Positions 27,790 through 35,009 of a stretch of 64,000 nucleotides of DNA are shown here, in pieces. The notes beneath the pieces were generated by a model. It was not told where the DNA came from. It ran no database searches and saw nothing but the letters and a program-made list of their open reading frames with translations. A program made the translations under genes and the position numbers. This stretch comes from Paraburkholderia rhynchosiae (GTDB taxonomy: Bacteria > Pseudomonadota > Gammaproteobacteria > Burkholderiales > Burkholderiaceae): assembly GCF_002879865.1 (NCBI RefSeq), contig NZ_PNXY01000001.1, forward strand, positions 434,001-498,000. The letters run 5' to 3'. Within the stretch, counting starts at the first letter, position 1. Every line of letters starts with the position of its first letter.

Positions 27790-28551
27790 ATGGAACATGA
27801 CAACCTGATCGCGTGCCATGAGTGCGATACGCTGTTCCGCAAGCCACGGCTTGTCGGGCGCAAGGTCGCGCGCTGTCCGCGCTGCGGCGCGACGCTTTAC
27901 AGCGGCGTCTCGCGCAAGCTCGACGGCATCTGCGCGATGACGCTCGCCGCGCTGATCACTTTCCTGATCGCACAAGGCTTTCCGATCGTCGAACTCGAGA
28001 CCAACGGCATCACCGCGCAGACTACGCTGTTCGGCGCGCTCATCGCGCTGTGGAACGAGAACATGCAGATCGTCGCGGTCATGGTGTTCTGCTCGACCAT
28101 TCTCTTTCCGCTCACCGAACTCGTCGCGCTGCTGTATGTGCTGATTCCGCTGCGCTCGGGCTATGTACCGGCCGGCTTCAACCGCGTGTTGCGCGCAATT
28201 CAATTCGTGCGGCCGTGGGGCATGATCGAAGTCTTCATGCTCGGCGTGCTGATCACCATCGTGAAGATGGTCAGTCTCGCGCGCGTGATTCCGGAGGCGG
28301 CGCTGTTCGCGTTCGGCGCGCTGACGCTGATGTTCGCCGTGGTCGTCACGTTCGACCCGCGCATTCTGTGGGATCTCGCCGACGAACTCGGCGCCCGCAA
28401 CCAGCGGCCGCTGCCGCGCACGTCCGCCGATAGCGCGGCGACGGCCCTCGGCTCGGTAGCCGGGCCGCCCGCACCGCCGACGCTGCAAACCGACGCCGAC
28501 CCTGATCCCGACGCCACGCGTGGCGTGCCGCCGGCGCCGCGCCGAGGATGA
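27790..28551 (+). CDS. pqiA: Paraquat-inducible protein A, N-terminal-half homologue
   Basis: 253-residue inner-membrane protein. It opens with a zinc-ribbon-like CHECDTLFRKP...CPRCGATLY (Cys pairs near residues 9-12 and 29-32) followed by four hydrophobic segments (SGVSRKLDGICAMTLAALI onward) and a charged C-terminal tail. PqiA works with PqiB and PqiC in lipid transport between the inner and outer membranes. In E. coli one PqiA of about 417 residues has two such units; here they are two genes, and this is the first. The ATG at 27790 is used; a TTG at 27775 is also in frame. The stop overlaps the next start by four bases. Confidence 0.9.
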   Translation: MEHDNLIACHECDTLFRKPRLVGRKVARCPRCGATLYSGVSRKLDGICAMTLAALITFLIAQGFPIVELETNGITAQTTLFGALIALWNENMQIVAVMVFCSTILFPLTELVALLYVLIPLRSGYVPAGFNRVLRAIQFVRPWGMIEVFMLGVLITIVKMVSLARVIPEAALFAFGALTLMFAVVVTFDPRILWDLADELGARNQRPLPRTSADSAATALGSVAGPPAPPTLQTDADPDPDATRGVPPAPRRG

Positions 28552-29210
28552 TGCGCGCGATGAAATACGTCACCGCAAAACGCGCGGGTCTCGTCACCTG
28601 CCACGCATGCGGACGCGTCGAACCGCGCATCCGCTCGGTCACGCCGCAGCACTGCGGACGATGCGGCGCCCGCCTTCACTCGCGCAACCCCGACAGCCTG
28701 ATGCGCACATGGGCGCTGCTGATCGCCGCGGCCTTGCTGTATATTCCGGCAAATTTGTTGCCGGTCATGCACACGTCGTCGCTGCTCGGTTCAGAGGACG
28801 ACACCATCATGAGCGGCGTCGTCTACTTCTGGACTTCCGGCGACTGGCCGCTCGCGGTAATCGTGTTCGTCGCCAGCATCATGGTGCCGATGCTCAAGCT
28901 GAGCGTGCTGGCGCTCCTCACCATCACGGTTCAGCGCCGCTCGCGCTGGCGCCCGCAGCAACGCACCACGCTTTACCGGATGGTCGAACGGATCGGCCGC
29001 TGGTCGATGCTCGACGTGTTCGTCGTCACGTTGACAGTCGCGCTGGTGCGCTTCAAGTCGCTTGCCGTGATCACGGCCGGGCCAGGCGCGATTGCGTTCG
29101 GTTCGGTGGTGATCCTGACCATGATGGCATCCATGCAATTCGATCCACGGCTCATCTGGGACGACGTGGACGGCAGTACTCAAAAACCTCAGGACCTCGA
29201 ACATGACTAG
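28548..29210 (+). CDS. pqiA: Paraquat-inducible protein A, C-terminal-half homologue
   Basis: 220-residue inner-membrane protein with the same build: a Cys-rich start (CHACGRVEP...HCGRCGARLHSR) and four membrane segments, including WALLIAAALLYIPANLLPVM and VIVFVASIMVPMLKLSVLAL. The motif IPANLLPVM is typical of the second PqiA/YebS domain. Translation is coupled to the first pqiA by the ATGA overlap at 28548-28551 and to pqiB by an eight-base overlap, so the four pqi proteins are probably made in equal amounts. Confidence 0.92.
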   Translation: MMRAMKYVTAKRAGLVTCHACGRVEPRIRSVTPQHCGRCGARLHSRNPDSLMRTWALLIAAALLYIPANLLPVMHTSSLLGSEDDTIMSGVVYFWTSGDWPLAVIVFVASIMVPMLKLSVLALLTITVQRRSRWRPQQRTTLYRMVERIGRWSMLDVFVVTLTVALVRFKSLAVITAGPGAIAFGSVVILTMMASMQFDPRLIWDDVDGSTQKPQDLEHD

Positions 29211-30861
29211 CCCGCCAGGACCGACGCCCGCCTCCGATGCGCCGCGCAACGATTCGAACGGACCGAAGCTCCCGCCCCAACTGCCAGACCCCGACATCGA
29301 GCCACGCAGCCGCTGGCTGCCGTCGCTCGTGTGGGTGATTCCTCTGATCGCCGCGCTAATCGGCATTGCGCTCGTTATCAAATCGGTGACGGAAAAAGGC
29401 CCGACCATCACCATCAGCTTTATCAGCGCGGAAGGGCTCGAGCCCGGCAAAACGAAGGTCAAATACAAGGACGTCGACGTCGGCGCGGTGAAGTCCATTA
29501 CGTTGTCGAAAGATCTTTCGCACGTGCTCGTTCAGGTGCAACTGACGAAGGAAGGTGAAGACTTCGCGGTCAAGGATTCGCGCTTCTGGGTCGTGCGACC
29601 GCGCGTGGGCGCGAGCGGCGTGTCGGGTCTCACGACGCTGCTCTCCGGCGCGTATATCGGCGCGGATGCCGGCCATTCGCCGGACAGCGAGAAGAACTTC
29701 GTCGGCCTGGAAACGCCGCCGCCCATTACCGGCGGCCAGAAAGGTCACCAGTTCGTGCTGCATGGCGATTCGCTCGGCTCCATCGATATTGGTTCGCCGA
29801 TTTTCTACCGCCGCGTGCAGGTCGGCCAGGTAGTCGGTTTCTCGCTCGACAAGGACGGCACCGGCGTGACCATGCAGGTGTTCGTGTCCGCGCCGTTCGA
29901 CCAGTACGTCGGCACCAATTCGCGCTGGTGGCATGCGAGCGGCGTCGATCTGCGGCTCGATTCGAGCGGCTTCAAGCTGAACACGCAATCGCTTGCGACG
30001 GTGATCGTCGGCGGCTTGTCGTTCCAGTCGCCGCCGGGCCAGGGCGTGGGCGCACAGGCGCCGAACAATATGACGTTCCGCTTGGGCTCCGATGAGGCCG
30101 ACGCGATGCGCGAACCGGACGGCGAGCCGCTGCGAGTCGTGATGAACTTCAACCAGTCGCTGCGCGGGCTGTCGGTCGGCGCACCGGTCGACTTCCGCGG
30201 CATCGTGCTCGGTCAGGTGACGAACATCGGCATCGACTACGATCCGAAAACGCGCAGCTTCACGATGCCCGTGACCATTAACCTGTACCCGGACCGCCTG
30301 GGCAAGCGCTTCCGCGAAACTGCGCCGGCGCCGGGCAGCCTCGCCGGTCAGAGTCTGCTGCAACAACTGGTCAAACACGGTCTGCGCGGCCAGTTGCGCA
30401 CGGGCAATCTGATCACGAGCCAGTTGTATGTGGCGCTCGACATCTTCCCGAAGGCGCCGCCGGCCACTGTCGACGTCGCAAACGATCCGCTCGAATTGCC
30501 GACGATTCCGAACACGCTCGACGAGTTGCAGCTCCAGGTCGCCGACATCGCGAAGAAGCTCGACAAGGTGCCGTTCGACCAGATCGGCAGCAACCTGAAC
30601 AACGCGCTGAAGAATGCCGATCAGCTCTTCAAGCGCCTCGACACAGAAGTCGTGCCGCAAGCGCGCGACACGCTGACGGCGGCGAAACAGACGTTCGGCT
30701 CGGCACAGGCTACGTTGCAGCAGGACTCGCCGTTGCAGTCGGATGTGCATCAGGCGTTGCAAGAATTGACGCGCACGTTGCAGTCGCTCAATGCGCTGTC
30801 GGATTATCTGGAGCGTCATCCGGAATCGTTGTTGCGTGGTAAAGCAGGAGATAAACCATGA
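29203..30861 (+). CDS. pqiB: MCE-domain lipid-transport protein PqiB
   Basis: 552 residues (E. coli PqiB 546). One N-terminal membrane span (about 45-65, PSLVWVIPLIAALIGIALVI) anchors a periplasmic part with three MCE domains: starting near GPTITISFISAEGLEPGKTKVKYKDVDVG, near LHGDSLGSIDIGSPIFYRRVQVG, and near FNQSLRGLSVGAPVDFRGIVLG. A helical C-terminal region (about 430-540) forms the tube or needle seen in this family. It spans the periplasm to carry lipids between membranes with PqiA and PqiC. It overlaps both neighbours (8 and 4 bases). Confidence 0.95.
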   Translation: MTSPPGPTPASDAPRNDSNGPKLPPQLPDPDIEPRSRWLPSLVWVIPLIAALIGIALVIKSVTEKGPTITISFISAEGLEPGKTKVKYKDVDVGAVKSITLSKDLSHVLVQVQLTKEGEDFAVKDSRFWVVRPRVGASGVSGLTTLLSGAYIGADAGHSPDSEKNFVGLETPPPITGGQKGHQFVLHGDSLGSIDIGSPIFYRRVQVGQVVGFSLDKDGTGVTMQVFVSAPFDQYVGTNSRWWHASGVDLRLDSSGFKLNTQSLATVIVGGLSFQSPPGQGVGAQAPNNMTFRLGSDEADAMREPDGEPLRVVMNFNQSLRGLSVGAPVDFRGIVLGQVTNIGIDYDPKTRSFTMPVTINLYPDRLGKRFRETAPAPGSLAGQSLLQQLVKHGLRGQLRTGNLITSQLYVALDIFPKAPPATVDVANDPLELPTIPNTLDELQLQVADIAKKLDKVPFDQIGSNLNNALKNADQLFKRLDTEVVPQARDTLTAAKQTFGSAQATLQQDSPLQSDVHQALQELTRTLQSLNALSDYLERHPESLLRGKAGDKP

Positions 30862-31604
30862 TGTTTGCCCGCCTTCCCCGGCTTTCGCGCCTGCCACGCG
30901 GCCTCGCGCGCGGCGCTGTCTATGCCGGCGCAGTCGCCGGAGTGTTTGCTCTCGCGGCGTGTTCGTCACCGAGCAGCCGGTTCTATACGTTGGGCGACGT
31001 GAGCGGCGGCGGATCGGCGGGGGTGTCGAGCGTGCGCACGTTAGCAGCGCCGGCGTGGCTAATCGAAGTCGCGCCCATCGACGTGCCGCCGCAAGTCGCG
31101 AAGACCCAGTTGGTCGTGCAAACGGGACCGACGCAGGTCAAGGTGCTCGAAGAGGACCGTTGGGCGTCGTTGCCTGGTGATGAGTTGCGGCGCGCGTTGT
31201 CCACGAGTCTCACGCAGCAGCTCAACACGATCGATGTTTACGGCACGGCTTATTCGGATACGACACCCGTGTATCGGGTCAGCGTGAATGTGCAGCGGTT
31301 TGAATCGTGGCCTGGGTCGCATGCACTGATCGATGCTGTGTGGAGCGTGCGGGCTGTTCGTAGTACCGCTGTCATGACTTGCCGGAGTGTGGTTAGCGAG
31401 CAGGTCGGGAGTGGGTATGACTCGCTTGTTGACGGGCATCGGAGGGCTTTGCAGCGGGTTTCTGCGCAGATTGCGGGGGCCTTGCAGGCTATGGCTGGTT
31501 CTTCTGCTGTTGCTTCTTCCGCTTCGCAGGCAGGCAAGGGCGTTGCTCGGGTGAGTGTGCCGGGTTGCCCTTCTGGTGAGGGTTCTTCTGTTGCTGGAGG
31601 GTAG
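30858..31604 (+). CDS. pqiC: Outer-membrane lipoprotein PqiC
   Basis: 248-residue lipoprotein of the PqiC/YmbA family. The signal peptide ends in the lipobox LAAC with the acylated cysteine at residue 35, followed by SSPSSRFYTL, the typical family start. WLIEVAPIDVPPQVAKTQLVV and YRVSVNVQRFESWPG complete the domain. It docks the PqiB tube to the outer membrane. The last 40 or so codons (after about residue 205) show no family similarity I can see and use T-ending codons much more than the rest; the gene runs straight into a dispersed repeat. Confidence 0.88.
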   Translation: MMFARLPRLSRLPRGLARGAVYAGAVAGVFALAACSSPSSRFYTLGDVSGGGSAGVSSVRTLAAPAWLIEVAPIDVPPQVAKTQLVVQTGPTQVKVLEEDRWASLPGDELRRALSTSLTQQLNTIDVYGTAYSDTTPVYRVSVNVQRFESWPGSHALIDAVWSVRAVRSTAVMTCRSVVSEQVGSGYDSLVDGHRRALQRVSAQIAGALQAMAGSSAVASSASQAGKGVARVSVPGCPSGEGSSVAGG

Positions 31605-31610
31605 AGGTTT

Positions 31611-31990
31611 TTTGCCCTGCGGCGCTTTCGCGTTTGTTGGTTGTTGGCCTTTTCTTGAATTCGCGGTGATCTATTGGGGTTGCCCCTGTGCGGGGCTGCA
31701 CTTACTTTCTTTGCGGCCGCAAAGAAAGTAAGCAAAGAAAGCGGCTCACACCGCCAGCTCATAAGCGGGTTCCCTGGTTTGCCGGACGTAGTGGCGCATC
31801 TGGAATCGGTGTTCTCGCGCATTCGACGCCGTGACAAGGCAGTCATGCCTCCCGCCTCGCGCAGTGCGCTCTCCGGAAAAATTCGCTGAAAACCGGCACT
31901 TATGTCTCGCGCCGCGGGGCCATCGTCTTCGCCTCGGCGAGGCGCCAAGTGCCTGTCCAGGGCAGAGCCTGGACCGCGATCAGTTCAAGA
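31611..31990. repeat. Dispersed Burkholderiaceae-type intergenic repeat
   Basis: The 476-base gap between pqiC and the methyltransferase gene holds a composite element. A T/G-rich start is followed by a GCCCC/GGGGC hairpin (31682-31696), the 32-bp palindrome at 31701-31732, GCGGCTCACACCGCCAGCTC (31740-31759), and a longer tail with GTAGTGGCGCATCTGGAATC (31789-31808) and TCTCGCGCCGCGGGGCCATC (31905-31924). From memory, near-identical blocks recur between genes in Paraburkholderia/Burkholderia genomes; this could not be checked. A 71-codon frame inside it (31674-31889) is probably not a gene. Edges are approximate. Confidence 0.6.
31701..31732. repeat. Perfect 32-bp palindrome
   Basis: CTTACTTTCTTTGCGG and its exact reverse complement are joined without a spacer, with a NotI-type octamer GCGGCCGC at the centre. 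An imperfect copy of one arm (AAGCAAAGAAAG) follows at once. It is the core of the surrounding repeat element and could act as a terminator or a protein-binding site. Confidence 0.9.
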
Positions 31991-32080
31991 AAACGCCACC
32001 AACCCCGCACCAACAAAAAGCCCCTCGCCGACCGCGTACAATACGCCCTTATCCAACGCCTCCCGGCCTCGCGCACTCCC

Positions 32081-33370
32081 ATGTCCTTCGATTTCTTCCT
32101 CCCTTGCCCACGCGGCCTTGAAGCCACGCTCGCGGCCGAACTCGCCGAAATTGCGGCAAAACATCTGAATGGCGCGCCCTTTACCGCCGGCTCGCAAGTG
32201 CCCGGCGGCGTGCATTTTCGCGGCGGCTGGGCGGCCGGTATGGCAGCCAATCTGCATTCGCGCATCGCGAGCCGCGTGCTGCTGAAGATCGCGCATCGTC
32301 CGTATCGGAGCGAGCAGGACATCTACGCGCTCGCCGTCGAGCAGCGTTGGGAGCAGTGGTTCTCCGCGAACGAGACGCTGCGCGTCGACGTCACCGCCAT
32401 CAAATCGCCGCTGCGCAGCCTCGAATTCACGACGCTGCGCGTGAAGGACGCGATCTGCGACCGTCTGCGCGAAGTCAGCGGCGCGCGCCCGAACATCGAC
32501 ACCGCCACGCCCGACGTCCGCGTGTTCGCGTTTCTCACCGCGACCGATTGCACGCTTTATCTCGACACCTCCGGCGACCCGCTCTTCAAGCGCGGCTGGC
32601 GTCTCGACAAGGGCGCGGCGCCGCTGCGCGAAAACCTTGCGGCGGGCATCCTGCGTCTGACCGGCTGGAGCGCCGGCACACCGCTGTACGACCCGATGTG
32701 CGGCAGCGGCACGTTCCTCGCCGAAGCCGCGCAAGTCGCGCTGAACATTGCGCCTGGCGCGGAACGCAGCTTCGGCTTCGAAAGGCTCAAGCAGTACGAC
32801 AGCAAAACCTGGCAAACATTGAAGGCTGCTGCGCTCGACGCCAAACACGCCGCCCGCAACTCGCGCGCCGACCTGCAGATTTTCGGCAGCGATATTTCCG
32901 GCGACATGCTCGATAAAGCGCGCGCGAATTTCCAGCGCGCGGGTTTGTCGTCGATTCCGCTCAAACAGGTCGACGCGCGCGGCATGACGCCGCCGAGTTC
33001 GGAGCCCGGCATTCTCGTCGCCAATCCGCCGTATGGCGAACGGATCGAAGTACGCGGGCGCAACGCGCGCGGCGAAGTCCGCGAGGGACGCAATCGCGAC
33101 AATCGTGAAGACGACGGTTTTCGCCGCGCGCAAGAAGAAACGCCCGACAGCGAATTTTTCCAGTCGCTCGGCGATGCGCTCAAGCAGCGCTTCACCGGCT
33201 GGCACGCGTTCATCCTGACGTCGGATCGCAAGCTGCCTGGTCAGTTGCGTCTGCGGGAATCGACCAAGACGCCGCTCTTCAATGGCGCGCTCGAATGCAG
33301 GCTGTTCCGCTTCGATCTGATCGCGGGCAGCGTGCGCCAACGGCCGCAAAACGATACGCCCGCCGCTTGA
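32081..33370 (+). CDS. THUMP-domain 23S rRNA (guanine-N2) methyltransferase, RlmL-like
   Basis: 429-residue RNA methyltransferase. MSFDFFLPCPRGLEATLAAELAEI begins a THUMP RNA-binding region (about 1-160), followed by the class I SAM domain with DPMCGSGTFLAEAAQVALNIAPG and the N2-guanine motif NPPYGER (Asn315). It corresponds to the RlmL half of E. coli RlmL/RlmK (702 aa), without the RlmK half. The ATG at 32081 gives this normal start; the frame is open to 31949. Just after NPPY there is an Arg/Glu/Asp-rich insert of about 30 residues (roughly 322-352) absent from the core family, probably a surface loop. Confidence 0.88.
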   Translation: MSFDFFLPCPRGLEATLAAELAEIAAKHLNGAPFTAGSQVPGGVHFRGGWAAGMAANLHSRIASRVLLKIAHRPYRSEQDIYALAVEQRWEQWFSANETLRVDVTAIKSPLRSLEFTTLRVKDAICDRLREVSGARPNIDTATPDVRVFAFLTATDCTLYLDTSGDPLFKRGWRLDKGAAPLRENLAAGILRLTGWSAGTPLYDPMCGSGTFLAEAAQVALNIAPGAERSFGFERLKQYDSKTWQTLKAAALDAKHAARNSRADLQIFGSDISGDMLDKARANFQRAGLSSIPLKQVDARGMTPPSSEPGILVANPPYGERIEVRGRNARGEVREGRNRDNREDDGFRRAQEETPDSEFFQSLGDALKQRFTGWHAFILTSDRKLPGQLRLRESTKTPLFNGALECRLFRFDLIAGSVRQRPQNDTPAA

Positions 33371-33527
33371 ACGGGACCAACCACGGGCCGCTTTCCGGGC
33401 GTAAAGACGTGAGTCGCGCAGCATTGCGCAAGCCGCCCGCGAAGGGCATATCGTGCGCTTGAGGCCCGAGCCCCCGCCCCACGTCGCTCCTGACGTAAAG
33501 CGTGACCACAGGCGAGGAAGCACAACG

Positions 33528-33559
33528 AAAACCGCGGACACCGTTCCGCGGTTTTTTTT
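33528..33559 (+). terminator. Rho-independent terminator
   Basis: AAAACCGCGGA pairs with TCCGCGGTTTT around a 6-base loop, and the T-run extends to eight. It lies 158 bases past the methyltransferase stop. The rest of the 328-base gap (33371-33698) shows no gene; the promoter for the VOC gene should be between here and the CATAGGAGAG ribosome-binding site at about 33685-33694. Confidence 0.9.
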
Positions 33560-33698
33560 CGCCGTCTCATTCAGGCCGTACGGCCGAACCCTACTGCCAC
33601 ACCCTACTGACACCACGCTGTCAGCAGCACCCCCGCACACTCCTTCTCACGCCATCCGGCGCCTTGTCCGGCTTATCCGCCATCCATAGGAGAGTGTC

Positions 33699-34082
33699 AT
33701 GTCCGAATCGTCGAAAGTTGTTGCATGGTTTGAAATTCCGTCCGTCGATTTCGATCGCGCCGTTCGCTTTTATGAAGCTGCGCTCGACGTCAAACTGAAT
33801 CGCCAGGAAATCGGCGGTCAGCCGATCGCCCTGTTCGGCTACGAAGAACCAGCCACCGGCGGCGCGATCGTCCACAGCCCGTCGATGACACCGAAGGGCG
33901 ACGGCGTGCTTGTCTATCTGAACGCGCGGCCGACAGTGGACGCCGCCCTCGCACGCATCGAAGAAGCCGGCGGCAAGACCGACGGCCCGGTCATCAAACT
34001 GCCGCAGGACATCGGCTATATCGCGTTCTTCACCGATACCGAAGGTAACCGCCTCGGCCTGCATTCGCGGACCAACGGTTAA
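33699..34082 (+). CDS. VOC-family (glyoxalase/dioxygenase fold) protein
   Basis: 127-residue protein of the vicinal-oxygen-chelate fold: VVAWFEIPSVDFDRAVRFYEAALDV opens the first beta-alpha-beta module and YIAFFTDTEGNRLGLHS closes the second. Members bind a metal and act on many small molecules or serve as antibiotic-binding proteins; the substrate cannot be inferred. A good AGGAGAG ribosome-binding site is present. A WYL regulator follows after 133 bases on the same strand, a frequent pairing that suggests the two are functionally linked. Confidence 0.85.
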   Translation: MSESSKVVAWFEIPSVDFDRAVRFYEAALDVKLNRQEIGGQPIALFGYEEPATGGAIVHSPSMTPKGDGVLVYLNARPTVDAALARIEEAGGKTDGPVIKLPQDIGYIAFFTDTEGNRLGLHSRTNG

Positions 34083-34215
34083 AGCGCAAGGCGGCGAGCA
34101 TAGACGGCGCAACGCGCAACGCGCCCGCCGTTTGACCGCCAACCGCTGACCGGAGCGCGGCATGCGGCGCTATCATCGCGGGACTGTCCCCGTTCTTTTC
34201 TACAAGACGCCCACG

Positions 34216-34902
34216 ATGACGCGCCGCGCCGACCGCCTGTTCCAGATCGCCGAACTGCTGCGCGGCCGGCGTCTGACCACCGCCCAACAACTCGCCGACT
34301 GGCTCAACATTTCGCTGCGCACCGTCTATCGCGACGTGCGCGATCTGCAACTGTCAGGCGTGCCGATTGAAGGCGAGGCCGGCATCGGCTACCGGCTGAA
34401 CCGCACGGCAAGCTTGCCGCCGCTCACCTTCACTGCCGACGAACTCGCGGCGCTCGCCGCCGGCGCGCGCATGCTCGAATCGTGGGGCGGCGCCGGATTT
34501 GCGAGCGGAGCGCGAGGCGCGCTTGCCAAGATTGCTTCGGCGATGCCCGCGGACAAGCGCGCGTCGATCGACAGACTCGCGATCTTCGCGCCGTCGTTCC
34601 ATATCAGGAGTAATTTCTCGACGCAACTTGACACGCTGCATCGCGCAATCGACACACGGCACGCAGTGAGCTTCGCTTATACCGATGCCAACGGGGCCGC
34701 CACCGAGCGCCGTGTCTGGCCGCTCGCGCTCGCGTATTGGGGCGCGCGCTGGACGCTCGGCGCGTGGTGTGAATTGCGCGGCGACTTCCGCAATTTTGGG
34801 CTGGAGAGGATCCAGCAGCTCGAAGTGCGCGAACCGTATCCGGATCAGGAAGGCAGGCGTCTCGCGGACCTGTTGCGGCATGTGAACGCGAAGCCGCGTT
34901 AG
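34216..34902 (+). CDS. YafY-type HTH/WYL-domain transcriptional regulator
   Basis: 228-residue regulator. MTRRADRLFQIAELLRGRRLTTAQQLADWL with NISLRTVYRDVRDLQLSG is a DeoR-like winged HTH (about 1-60). The middle is helical, and a C-terminal WYL ligand-sensing domain (about 130-220, AVSFAYTDANGAATERRVWPL) contains YWGARWTLGAWCELRGDFRNF. The ATG at 34216 is the natural start; the frame is open to 34162. Ligand and targets are unknown; the adjacent VOC gene is the obvious candidate target. Confidence 0.88.
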   Translation: MTRRADRLFQIAELLRGRRLTTAQQLADWLNISLRTVYRDVRDLQLSGVPIEGEAGIGYRLNRTASLPPLTFTADELAALAAGARMLESWGGAGFASGARGALAKIASAMPADKRASIDRLAIFAPSFHIRSNFSTQLDTLHRAIDTRHAVSFAYTDANGAATERRVWPLALAYWGARWTLGAWCELRGDFRNFGLERIQQLEVREPYPDQEGRRLADLLRHVNAKPR

Positions 34903-35009
34903 AGACGCAGCGCGGGAAAGCGGCCGCCGGATTCCGCATCCGCGTTCAAGCTGCCAGCTCAGAGTCTCGCGGCCGCCGGCAAGGCAAGCCGCGAGCCCCT
35001 TGCACGTGC

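Noticed and set aside
27449..27808. 119-codon frame overlapping the start of pqiA
   Set aside because: No ribosome-binding site, no recognisable domain, and it would run into the start of the clearly conserved pqiA in another frame.
29356..30969. 537-codon reverse open frame across pqiB
   Set aside because: Antisense to pqiB, whose MCE domains and overlaps with both neighbours are convincing; the reverse product is a low-complexity Arg-rich shadow.
31674..31889. 71-codon forward frame inside the dispersed repeat
   Set aside because: Lies within a repeated intergenic element, spans its palindrome and has no family signature; probably a chance frame.
31985..33640. 551-codon reverse open frame across the RlmL-like gene
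   Set aside because: Antisense shadow; the forward frame has THUMP and NPPY motifs.
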